This document shows, piece after piece, positions 8,801 through 15,984 of a stretch of DNA of 62,118 bases; within the stretch, counting starts at the first letter, position 1; each line of letters opens with the position of its first letter. Position numbers and translations under genes: made by a program. Under the pieces are notes generated by a model, which searched no databases, had not been told where the DNA came from, and was given only the letters and a program-made list of their open reading frames with translations. The DNA comes from Symbiodinium natans (taxonomy: Eukaryota > Sar > Dinophyceae > Suessiales > Symbiodiniaceae). The stretch is from contig CAJNDS010002321.1 in assembly GCA_905221605.1 (NCBI GenBank), forward strand, positions 431,001 to 493,118, read 5' to 3'.

Positions 8801-11800
8801 AGGTATGGCTATGTTTTGACCACCATGGGGGTGGTAGTCGCCGATGTGAGTGCTACCATCCGCCAACCGCACCTTCCATGCGAGCAAAGGGGGTACTGGC
8901 GCAACAATCAGGTGGGCATCCAGCTCACCTTGAAGAAATTCCTTCTGTACCTGGAGGCGATTCGAGAGTTGCGGTGCCATCCTGCTCAATACCAGTTGTT
9001 CGAGGCAGGGCTAGCAAGCATTCTGCCAAACGAGCTCAAGGTCGAGCGTGTGCCGGCTGCCGACTTGAGAGCGCTTTTGGCGGACGTGCTCGTCCAGAGC
9101 AACCGCCGGGTGACCTTGGCTGCTCAACCGCCAACTATAATACCGGATGTTGCACCATCCGCGTCGGGTGGCACGGCACCGCCTCTTCACAAAAGTGCCC
9201 CAGCTCCACCTCCTTCGGGGTGGGCTTTGCTCAACCAAGCGCGTGCAAAAGCCGAGGCAATGATTCGATTGCATGCCGACATGAAGAGAGCTGCAACAGC
9301 CGAGGTGGCTCCATCATCGTCGACGGGCCCCGCTTTTCCACCAGGGCCTCCGGCTTTCTTGCCGTTCAGCCCTCCTTCCCCGCTTACGCCGTCCGTCTTT
9401 TCCTATGCTCCATCTTCGGCACCAGGCACGCCTATGGAAGCAGGCATGCCTCTAACTCCGCCTCCTCTACCTCCTCCATCTTGGGCACCAGGCACGCCTA
9501 TGGAAGCAAGCCTGCCTATACCTCCGCCTCCTCTACCTCCTCCATCGACACCGCACCCAGATACATTGAGGGAGCTTGCGGGCGAGGTTCCAATGGAGGT
9601 CGAGACGCCGATGACGCCCGTGGAGGCATTCGGTGCCCCTGGGACCCCTATGGACGTGAGTTCCGAGGTCCCAATGGAGCCAATGGTCGGTGGCATTGGA
9701 AGTCCGGGGAGCGCTTCTCCTTTGACCCCGCCGGCAGAGACGAGTATGGTGGTTCCAAATCCACCGATGGACAATTCGGATGTGGGAGACTCTGGCTCCG
9801 AGATGGATTGATATGCTTGGGTATGGGCCCTGAGGGCCTAAAAGCCGGGCATGAGTTGCTCCGATCTTCGCCGCAATGCACAAAATTGGTAGGAGTAGGT
9901 CTGAAAGCCCTGCTGTTTGCAGTAGGAGACTGGCTGTGTGCATTAGGAGGTAGGGTAGGAGCGTTTGAGTGCTTGGTAGGTGACTGTGAGTGCAGCCTGC
10001 CTGCCGCGAATGGGTCTGCACACTGTCCCTCTGTGCCCAGGTCTTCATGGAAAGGAAGCAGTGCCTTGGCTTTAGGGTTGGTTCTGGGTTTGGTTTTCAG
10101 AGGTTGGCTGCGTAGGTGCGTGAAGCTTTTGAGTGTGCGCCGTAGGAGTAGGCTGAAGTTTGTGCGTGTAACTTTGGTAGGACGTGTGCCACGTAGGTCT
10201 TGGAGTGTTGTGCGCCGCCTGTTGTTTTTGCGTGGCGTGCTTGCTTGTGAGTTGAAAGCTGAGCCTACGGGCGAGGAAGCAAAAGGGCCAATGATGAAAC
10301 GTTGGCGTGCCTTGAAGAAGTGGGCCTTGTGTGGGCTTGGGTCCCTGCGGGGGTCCGAGCAAAAGAAGGCCGTGGCACGTTCTGAGGCCCTGCGTATGCT
10401 TGCTGGTTTGCCGACCCCGGTTGTTGTGAATTCGGAGTCGGAGGAAGAGTTGATTCCTGATCCGTTGGAAGCTGAACTTGCGAAACCCAGCGGAAGTGAA
10501 CCCCCTAGGCCCTCCGATGTTCGAAAGAAACCCCGTGTGGAGAATGTTCCCTCAGGTGAACCGGGTGCCCTGAGTTCCCCGGAGGTGGTGAGCGATGCTC
10601 TGGATCCTGAGGTTCCGGTCTATTTGACCTCGGAGCGGCTGAAGGCGCACCGAAATAAGGGCCACCAACCTTATCTTAGTTGCTGTGACACATGTCAAAG
10701 CGCTAGAGGGAGAGTGCCGGCTCGTAGGAAGCACATGAAACACCACCACGGACCCGGAGAGTTGCAAGTCGACTTTGGATTTTTCGGAAAGAATGTTCGT
10801 TTCCTTCTCATGGTTCATGTGGTGTCGGGGTACATACATACCGTGGTCTTAGGACCTGAGGATGAAGTGCCCGCTGTATCGGTTTGCAAAGCCTTTACGG
10901 AAATGGGATTGAGTGGATTGGACATTGTTGTCCACGGGGACCAAGAAAATCTCCTCGAGAGTGTTTTCCGCAATGCAGCGAAACACCGGACATTCGGGGG
11001 GAGGTCAATGCACTGGGTCCCGTTCGCGATAAACAGACCTCAAGCGAAGGGCATCGTTGAACGCCATGTTTGCCTTGTGAAAGAAGCGTTCTGGTCTGTT
11101 TGGCTGGGCTTAGAAGAGCGTGTAGGTGAAAAGTTGCCTCTAGGGAGCCATCTGTTTGTTGAGGCCATGAGGTACTCTGTGAGGATGCATAACTTGTTTC
11201 ATGTGTCCAAGGAACACAGCACGCCGTTGGAGAGACTGCGTGGGTCGACAGTTCAGCCAGTGAAGAGCTGTGAGTTTGGGGTTGTGGGTTTTGGGAAGCC
11301 TCAGAAGGACTACCCAGAGCACCGCGGAAAGCGCTTGGTGAGGGCACTCTATGTAGGACCTCACGGTGCTAATGGATCCGGGATTCGGGTCTTTGTTCCA
11401 ATAGGTATTGGAAAGCCCCCTCGTTTGGAAATCTTCAGCTCTTTTCGTGCCAAAGATCCAGTGGAGTTTGACAAAGCTGCTTTGCGTGACCTTCGAGGTA
11501 ATAAGGAAGACCCTGAAAGACCCATCAAGTTCGATGTTCCAATCGATGGTCCGAGTCCGCCGCTTGATTCCCCAAATATCCCTGAAGGAAGTCTTGAGTT
11601 TCCTGTTGAACGCACCGAACCACCTGCTCTTGAGGGCCCTGAAGCAATGGAAGAAGAAGGAGAGTTGGATGGGTATTCTCCGGATTTTTCGGACGTGCCT
11701 GAAGAAACAGGCATGGAGGTTGAGCCTCCCGGAGGCGTAGGTCTTGAGGACCTCGACGCCCCTATGGATCCAGGAGAAGACGATGCCATGGAAGAGGGCC

Positions 11801-14358
11801 TGACGTGGCTCTATGAGCATGGCCTTAGGCAACTCTTTGATGGGCCTGACTTGAGAGTAACGATAAAAATCCGTAAGGGAGATGATGTCAAAGAGTGGTT
11901 CCGTATGAAGTTTGGTGGAAAGAAGATTTGGGTCCATGTCCCTGACAATGCGGTTTGCGAAGTTTCTGGCAAGGTTTTGCCTCGTAAGCATCTTGAAGAA
12001 GGTATGAGACTCGAGCTCTCAGAACTTGATGCTTTTGGTGTAGCTACGATTATAGGAGAAGCTGAGGCCCGTAAACGAGCTACACGGAGAATCCATACGA
12101 CTAGGTGGGTTCTGACTTCGAAACCGTCGGCCACGAACCCTGAACGAGTTCGTGCTCGTCTTGTTGTGAGAGACTACGCATTTGGATCCAATCCTCTAGC
12201 TGATGGGATATATTCCCCCACCACGTCTTTGGAAGCCTTGAGGGGTGTCCTTGCTATTCATGCTGTCAGAGGTGGCACCTTGTTGTCAGCAGATGTGAGC
12301 GTTGCCTTCATGCAAGCGCCTGTGCAGGGAGTAGAGTGTATCCGGTTTCCGAATGGGATGTATGATGAGGAGAACAAGCCGCTGTTTGCGCAGCTACACA
12401 AAGCCATGAATGGCTTGAGAGTAGGACCACTGAGCTGGTACCTAGAGTTTACAAGCACGCTGCGTAAGCAGTTTGGGTTTGGTGAGACTGCCGACCCTAC
12501 TGTGCATCACCGGCTTGAGAAGGATGGTGCGCTGACCTTGGTGTTAGTGTATGTTGACGATCTCATCATCTTTTCCCAGAATCCGCCAGTTGCCAAGGAT
12601 CTGTACGCTAAGCTAGCGAAGATCTATAAAATGAAGCAGACAGGGCTTCTAGAACCTGGCAAGACTGGGCAGCTCGAGTTCTTGGGTCGAGTGATCGCCC
12701 GAACCACTGAGCACGGGCCTGTGTTCTTTGGCCTGAAGCCGGGGTACTTGAAGTCGCTTGGAGAAGAGTTTGGCATTAGCGGAAAAGGTGTGAAACCAGT
12801 GCTGGGAAACCTCGAGAGGGAGTACCGGAAGAAGGAGGCTGGAACACCTATCAGCACTGAGGCGTATGAACGCTATAGACGTGTGCTTGGTAAGTTGATG
12901 TGGGCAAGCCTGACGTTGCCGCATTTGTCCTACCCGGTAGGATTTCTGGGCCGGTATCAGAGTGACCCAGATAGCCAGGCAGAAGCTTGCTTGAGACGCG
13001 TGGTTCGTTGGGTGATGGCTTTGCCTGAGTACCTTCAGCGATTTTCGGCAGAAGCGTTTGAGTATCCTTGCTGCGCTTCGGAAAACATGCTCTCTGGCTT
13101 TGTGGATGCGTCATGGAACATTTGCTCTGTGTCTGGTGCTATCGTGAAGTGGCATGGCATCATGATCAAAACTTTCTCGCGGAAACAGTCGGTGACCGCG
13201 TTGAGTTCGGCGGAGGCCGAATTGGCAGCCCTGACTGAGGCAGCCAAAGAGTCGGTGTACTTGTCTTTGCTCATGGAAACGCTCCTGTATGGAATGCCCA
13301 AAGGAGAGACCGGTGAGTTTCCGATTCACCTGGCTTCGGATTCGGAAGCCGCTTTGTCGATTAGCAAAATGACGGGGTTGTTACGCCGTGTTCGGCACCT
13401 GGAGCTTCGTCATCGCTATCTTCAAGAGCTAGTCCACCTGGAAAGGCTGATTCTAAGCTTCATCAGTGGAGAACGGAATCCAGCCGATGGACTGACGAAA
13501 TCTCCTGAGGAGTTGTTGCTTGAGCATTTGCTGGTTGCGTGTGGACTGGAAAGAGTGTGTGAAGAAGACCTTCAGGGTCTTGTAGTTCCTGAACACCTTC
13601 GTGAACGAATGGAAGAACTTGAAGAAGTATGTGAAAAGCTTGAGAAAATCCCGACAAACCTGGCGAAGTACGAGCCAGTGGCAAGAGACCTTGCGTTGGG
13701 ATCTGTTCCTCTGCTTGTGATCGAGGTGTTTTGTTCAACGGACAGTGCGTTGTGCCGAGCGTGTGCTCGTGACCGAGTAGCATATATAGGCATAACTGAG
13801 AAAGAAGACTTCTTAAGCAAGAGTACCCAAATGTTTCTAGGAGAGGTCTTGCTGTGTCTGTTGAGTAGGAAACCGCCCCAGATCTATGTCCACATAGCTT
13901 CCCCGTGTACCGCTGGATGTAGCTACCGCTTTAAGAACTGGCATCGACCGAAGTTTCGACATCGGTGGCGAGAGCAGGTCAAGAAGCATGTTGCATCTTG
14001 GAAAGCTTTAGGACGACTTCTGGAGGACCGCTGCAAAGAGATCCTGGTTACCCAGGAATGGCCAAAGAACTGTGGTCTTTGGAAGGAGGAAAGTTATCTG
14101 AAAGAAAAGAAGCGCCTTGGTCTGAACTTTGGAAGAGTTGTGGACCGCTGTGCCTTCGACGGGGTCTTTAAGCGGTGGTTCTTTGCTACAAACCGAGAGG
14201 AGTGGAGTGAAATCTTCTCTGGAAAGCCCTGTGACAAAAGTCATCAGCATGTTTCACTTGCTAGTGTCGAAGAAACAGGTATCTATCCGACTAAACTGGG
14301 TAGAGCTCTTTTGCGTGCTGCGAAAGTCACGTTAGGTCTTGTAGGAACACCTTCTTAG
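5869..14358 (+). CDS. Copia gag-pol polyprotein, 2829 aa, with extra central segment and C-terminal domain
   Basis: ATG 5869 follows the putative primer site by about 30 bases. Domains in order: Gln- and Pro-rich gag; CCHC knuckle CWNCGKSGHMSWQC near residue 370; Lys/Gly basic tract; protease LIDSGAT (D506); integrase zinc region near 1580-1605 and catalytic D1635, D1691, E1731; RT with YVDD at 2228-2231; RNase H with D2413, E2449, D2491, D2540. All catalytic residues are present, so it looks functional. Residues about 660-1560 are unlike other copia proteins, and residues 850-1315 look like the shadow of a nested frame. Residues about 2545-2829 form a separate domain: VIEVFC (2617-2622), SPCTAGC (2678-2684), QEWP (2729-2732). 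This resembles the spacing of motifs I, PC and E in C5 cytosine methyltransferases, a weak similarity. Confidence 0.93.
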   Translation: MADPGLSTPVPEDEDDEALSGPGGAQDGQQPPTQPPGASAPAGGPSTVVGLDPQLQQMMVQMMQSQQMMMQNQQQTLQVLVAKMEADERRRREQEALSAAVSNPFGGASSAAAAGSPTAKASSPPPAPSQNLHVGSNRAEKYLPALPLIDNVSMGKGRVRELEEYHRWCEVLASWLALIDDNYVNELRQAMTHDREIKQSDMAVPVASRSARLFYYLQQSLQKFERGMELVRSTSMRQGQAACGYEVMRQMHQTFSIVSRMEAIAVRDEALRLTSKASSYKRPLDCVRFLEDELGKVDQKLHRFPELRLGASDRSTLLLQSVSPECRHYVVLHGKSGSWEELVESIRFYEEQTRLCDAGSLNAVGERGLCWNCGKSGHMSWQCPDKSSGKGKKRDEPKGGKPSGSKNREKSPKGKGKGKGKTDKGKGGKPKGKPKNKGKPKGRAVEDEQSDQVMAMRSHHLSGLGPGTRTNEPNEAEPPRLTMTNGEIERLNQSSSRNSSFAWLIDSGATCHVLSESALGFYEVVKEHSGPLPVLMSASDTPMECVKLVDIRVKFGKLGPVVLQQVLVCKIGFNVVSSWQASLSGWNTWLTSEPGASCLVKQTERGSSMWVPLVREARSWWALAKEIGPTKAKPKGRRSKGDSPKPGWSPNDDAMEVDKVQKKAPPNVGRALEVTPFKFLLRAFSVKQHVGEHELHEHVLQERLSGCEHAAVAKVGVDLETPPSACCAEALCSAAAVLLKSASNTSLEKQTSRDTRCGDKGFECVGVGPVPLQPQSVCIRSRSVLRVGRRSDLHPSACVPECLLGQSEERKCAFRSLRWPGVFLKALLVLCALGVFCSKPGAFVRDLVKDGASGSLASALSCELPKWECGPGGSLFDEHDCSSCAPFRGGRSAVSFEAASPKHRPFYLDPWLGRTAVGDSSLPWGVGDTGVGDQYKRHSGEATYAHCRAASHCCSDGGPVGFDGHPRRGARPSCRVCKVWLCFDHHGGGSRRCECYHPPTAPSMRAKGVLAQQSGGHPAHLEEIPSVPGGDSRVAVPSCSIPVVRGRASKHSAKRAQGRACAGCRLESAFGGRARPEQPPGDLGCSTANYNTGCCTIRVGWHGTASSQKCPSSTSFGVGFAQPSACKSRGNDSIACRHEESCNSRGGSIIVDGPRFSTRASGFLAVQPSFPAYAVRLFLCSIFGTRHAYGSRHASNSASSTSSILGTRHAYGSKPAYTSASSTSSIDTAPRYIEGACGRGSNGGRDADDARGGIRCPWDPYGREFRGPNGANGRWHWKSGERFSFDPAGRDEYGGSKSTDGQFGCGRLWLRDGLICLGMGPEGLKAGHELLRSSPQCTKLVGVGLKALLFAVGDWLCALGGRVGAFECLVGDCECSLPAANGSAHCPSVPRSSWKGSSALALGLVLGLVFRGWLRRCVKLLSVRRRSRLKFVRVTLVGRVPRRSWSVVRRLLFLRGVLACELKAEPTGEEAKGPMMKRWRALKKWALCGLGSLRGSEQKKAVARSEALRMLAGLPTPVVVNSESEEELIPDPLEAELAKPSGSEPPRPSDVRKKPRVENVPSGEPGALSSPEVVSDALDPEVPVYLTSERLKAHRNKGHQPYLSCCDTCQSARGRVPARRKHMKHHHGPGELQVDFGFFGKNVRFLLMVHVVSGYIHTVVLGPEDEVPAVSVCKAFTEMGLSGLDIVVHGDQENLLESVFRNAAKHRTFGGRSMHWVPFAINRPQAKGIVERHVCLVKEAFWSVWLGLEERVGEKLPLGSHLFVEAMRYSVRMHNLFHVSKEHSTPLERLRGSTVQPVKSCEFGVVGFGKPQKDYPEHRGKRLVRALYVGPHGANGSGIRVFVPIGIGKPPRLEIFSSFRAKDPVEFDKAALRDLRGNKEDPERPIKFDVPIDGPSPPLDSPNIPEGSLEFPVERTEPPALEGPEAMEEEGELDGYSPDFSDVPEETGMEVEPPGGVGLEDLDAPMDPGEDDAMEEGLTWLYEHGLRQLFDGPDLRVTIKIRKGDDVKEWFRMKFGGKKIWVHVPDNAVCEVSGKVLPRKHLEEGMRLELSELDAFGVATIIGEAEARKRATRRIHTTRWVLTSKPSATNPERVRARLVVRDYAFGSNPLADGIYSPTTSLEALRGVLAIHAVRGGTLLSADVSVAFMQAPVQGVECIRFPNGMYDEENKPLFAQLHKAMNGLRVGPLSWYLEFTSTLRKQFGFGETADPTVHHRLEKDGALTLVLVYVDDLIIFSQNPPVAKDLYAKLAKIYKMKQTGLLEPGKTGQLEFLGRVIARTTEHGPVFFGLKPGYLKSLGEEFGISGKGVKPVLGNLEREYRKKEAGTPISTEAYERYRRVLGKLMWASLTLPHLSYPVGFLGRYQSDPDSQAEACLRRVVRWVMALPEYLQRFSAEAFEYPCCASENMLSGFVDASWNICSVSGAIVKWHGIMIKTFSRKQSVTALSSAEAELAALTEAAKESVYLSLLMETLLYGMPKGETGEFPIHLASDSEAALSISKMTGLLRRVRHLELRHRYLQELVHLERLILSFISGERNPADGLTKSPEELLLEHLLVACGLERVCEEDLQGLVVPEHLRERMEELEEVCEKLEKIPTNLAKYEPVARDLALGSVPLLVIEVFCSTDSALCRACARDRVAYIGITEKEDFLSKSTQMFLGEVLLCLLSRKPPQIYVHIASPCTAGCSYRFKNWHRPKFRHRWREQVKKHVASWKALGRLLEDRCKEILVTQEWPKNCGLWKEESYLKEKKRLGLNFGRVVDRCAFDGVFKRWFFATNREEWSEIFSGKPCDKSHQHVSLASVEETGIYPTKLGRALLRAAKVTLGLVGTPS
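8417..9811 (+). CDS. Nested 464-aa frame overlapping gag-pol, unknown function
   Basis: Starts at ATG 8417 and is open to a stop at 9811, in a different frame from the surrounding polyprotein. Its first 220 residues have the balanced Leu/Ala/Glu/Arg composition of a folded, largely helical protein, for example EEEGQLSLSRQLLQNIDL. The remainder is Pro-rich with repeats of APGTPMEA and PPPLPPPS and ends acidic. In the same interval the gag-pol frame is Cys/Gly/Ser/Arg-rich and looks non-selected. I recognise no family. Expression would need internal initiation, frameshifting or trans-splicing. The flanks on both sides are GTAGGA-rich and partly similar to each other, which suggests an insertion or capture. 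It could also be a chance open frame, but composition argues against that. Confidence 0.6.
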   Translation: MELPEASPPLCLVNSQSGSVAQVEAFSTSMIARLAHRFEEEGQLSLSRQLLQNIDLFTSTPGSVERLLGIPACLGELETQELVINTSGIPVKQPMLIAELRAIAAPTVDQSVLTDTLVEEHDRRAEYARYGYVLTTMGVVVADVSATIRQPHLPCEQRGYWRNNQVGIQLTLKKFLLYLEAIRELRCHPAQYQLFEAGLASILPNELKVERVPAADLRALLADVLVQSNRRVTLAAQPPTIIPDVAPSASGGTAPPLHKSAPAPPPSGWALLNQARAKAEAMIRLHADMKRAATAEVAPSSSTGPAFPPGPPAFLPFSPPSPLTPSVFSYAPSSAPGTPMEAGMPLTPPPLPPPSWAPGTPMEASLPIPPPPLPPPSTPHPDTLRELAGEVPMEVETPMTPVEAFGAPGTPMDVSSEVPMEPMVGGIGSPGSASPLTPPAETSMVVPNPPMDNSDVGDSGSEMD

Positions 14359-14462
14359 GTCGGCAGTAGGAGTGCTCGCTTTCGGACTTTGCCTGGGATG
14401 AGATGTTTAAGCACTGGAAACACCGAGCTGTGAAGAAGTGCGTGGCTCTGAGGCATCACAGT

Positions 14463-14473
14463 CCAAGCGGGGG
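14463..14473 (+). promoter_or_regulatory. Putative polypurine tract
   Basis: CCAAGCGGGGG ends directly at the 3' LTR. Its purine part (AAGCGGGGG) is short and broken by one C. The position is right for plus-strand priming. Confidence 0.45.
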
Positions 14474-14872
14474 TGTGAAAGTTCCTGTCTAAGGACATGT
14501 TAACTTTGTTGTCCTGCATGCTGGCTCAGAGTTGTGTGTGTGTAGTTGTAGGAACTCCGTAGTTGTGCCTTGGAGGCTCGACGGGAGTGCTGCTTTAAGT
14601 GGAAAGCCTTTTGAAGTGCTTGAGTTGTAGTGATGTGTGTCTGGAAGCTGTAGAAGTGACTGTGCACGTTTTTGCTTGCTTTAGGTGTAGTTGGGGTAGG
14701 TCCCGAGAACTCCCACTGACGTTTGAGTTTGTTTTGTGGCTGTGGAGAACACGTGGCAGAGCAGAGTTTTCACCTGTGTGTAAAGAGTTTCACTGACGAA
14801 GCCTCCGGCTTATGACTTTGGCTCAAGTCGTGAGAAAAAGAGGGTTCAGCGCGCTGCTGCTGTGTTTTCACA
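14474..14872 (+). repeat. 3' LTR of the copia element, 399 bp
   Basis: Near-identical to 5429-5825. It carries the same TTTGGCTCAAG at 14817-14827 and ends TTTTCACA before TGCTG. Confidence 0.95.
14817..14827 (+). promoter_or_regulatory. Spliced-leader-like 3' end inside the 3' LTR
   Basis: Same TTTGGCTCAAG as in the 5' LTR. In the 3' LTR it would be copied into the 3' part of the genomic RNA and could pair with cDNA ending in the leader complement. Confidence 0.5.
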
Positions 14873-15078
14873 TGCTGACCGTTTTCACACTCAAAAGATA
14901 TCTTCTTCGGATTCATCTCATTCAATACGTTAAATAGCTTTTTGGGATCATCGAAGAAATCTTCCTGTCGTTTTTTCGTCGCACTGCAAGGACAAATAGA
15001 GGTGCCTAGAAGCGAACGAGACGCCTTGTGGCAAGATGATTTGAATGGAAGTACAGCTCCAGTGCAAGCTAAAGTCAC
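14873..15078 (-). pseudogene. Minus-strand frame interrupted by the copia element, proximal part
   Basis: Upstream half of the frame that continues at 5428-5282. It includes KKRQEDFFDDPKKLFNVLN and a Cys-containing FECENGQ just before the insertion point. A pyrimidine-rich TTTGTCCTTGCAG (minus sense, near 14985) is a possible splice acceptor marking the exon start. The family is not recognised. The first five bases are the target duplication. Confidence 0.5.
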
Positions 15079-15984
15079 GGTGAAACCCGTTCTGTTTAAG
15101 GAGTGCAGCCTTCATTTGCTTGCGCAAGCCGCTTGCACAGCTTCGCGGCCACCTTGCGCTTGCAGGTAGTTCTGGCTTGTGGACAAACTTGTTCCGTTTA
15201 GGTGCTACCACCATTGACAAGGTTGTTGGCCGCCAACACAAAGGACGCATTTGTCGCATTCCACTTTTCGGACTTTCAGACCCGTTTTGGTTGGGCCAAG
15301 TTACTGGTCCCTGTCAACTTCTGTTTAAACCAATTGATATCTCTCTTTTTTCAAGCCTTCTCCTTCTCAGTTCCTTTTCTGGCAAAGCTTACACCTCTTG
15401 CCTTCATCCGCCAAGGTAAGAGCTCGATTGATTGCGGAGTTGGATAAAGAGAGCAAATGGTAAAGTTGCAGGACAAGCTTTTGGTGGGTCGCGTGTGGTG
15501 ATTGCGGCCTTGTCATCGCGCACTTTGAGCTTCTCACAGCTCCGATAGGTCAGCTCTGCAAAGCTTGGATTTCCGCCCCGCCCTGGCGCTCTCTGTTTGT
15601 TATTTTTGGACTTGCTTCCAGAACTGTGCTTTTAAGAATCGCAGACCTAAATAGACGGCCATAGCTTATTTCCACCCCTTTCGCCTTCCTCGCCCGTTCT
15701 TGTCCTGGTGAGTTGCGCTTCGCGGCATTTGCTCACCGTCCCAACTTGGTCCACGTAAGAAAGCGCTTGTCCGCCTTTTCTTGCGGTGCGTGGCGCGTTG
15801 CCCAGGCCGTCGAGGTTACACCGCCTTCTCAGCCTTGCATCGCGGCCTTCGAACCACAAGAGTTTGTAAGAGCAGCCGTGGCCAAGAGGCATCCTTGTAC
15901 TTTCGACGCTTTGCTGCCAAGTGTTTTGGAAGGCCAGCCATACCTTGGCTGAGACTGCAGAGGTCAGGACTGGTTGGTTTAAGT
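15079..15984. other. Stretch without recognised gene
   Basis: Short open frames only, on both strands, with no motif I can name. The last part may be the eroded 5' portion of the retroelement that becomes readable at about 15985. Confidence 0.4.

Larger units (their letters stand above)
5424..14877 (+). mobile_element. Ty1/copia LTR retrotransposon, near-intact and young
   Basis: A complete element: TGCTG duplication (5424-5428 and 14873-14877), 5' LTR 5429-5825, putative primer site at 5826, one long gag-pol frame 5869-14358, purine tract before the 3' LTR at 14474-14872. The LTRs start TGTGAAA and end TTTCACA, an exact 7 bp inverted repeat. By eye they differ by two substitutions and two one-base indels, so insertion was recent. 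Domain order protease, integrase, RT, RNase H assigns it to Ty1/copia. The polyprotein is about twice the usual copia length because of a roughly 900-residue segment between protease and integrase and a roughly 285-residue tail after RNase H. Confidence 0.95.

Noticed and set aside
8204-10362. Minus-strand frames opposite the copia polyprotein
   Set aside because: Antisense shadows with no motifs; the + strand frames explain the region.
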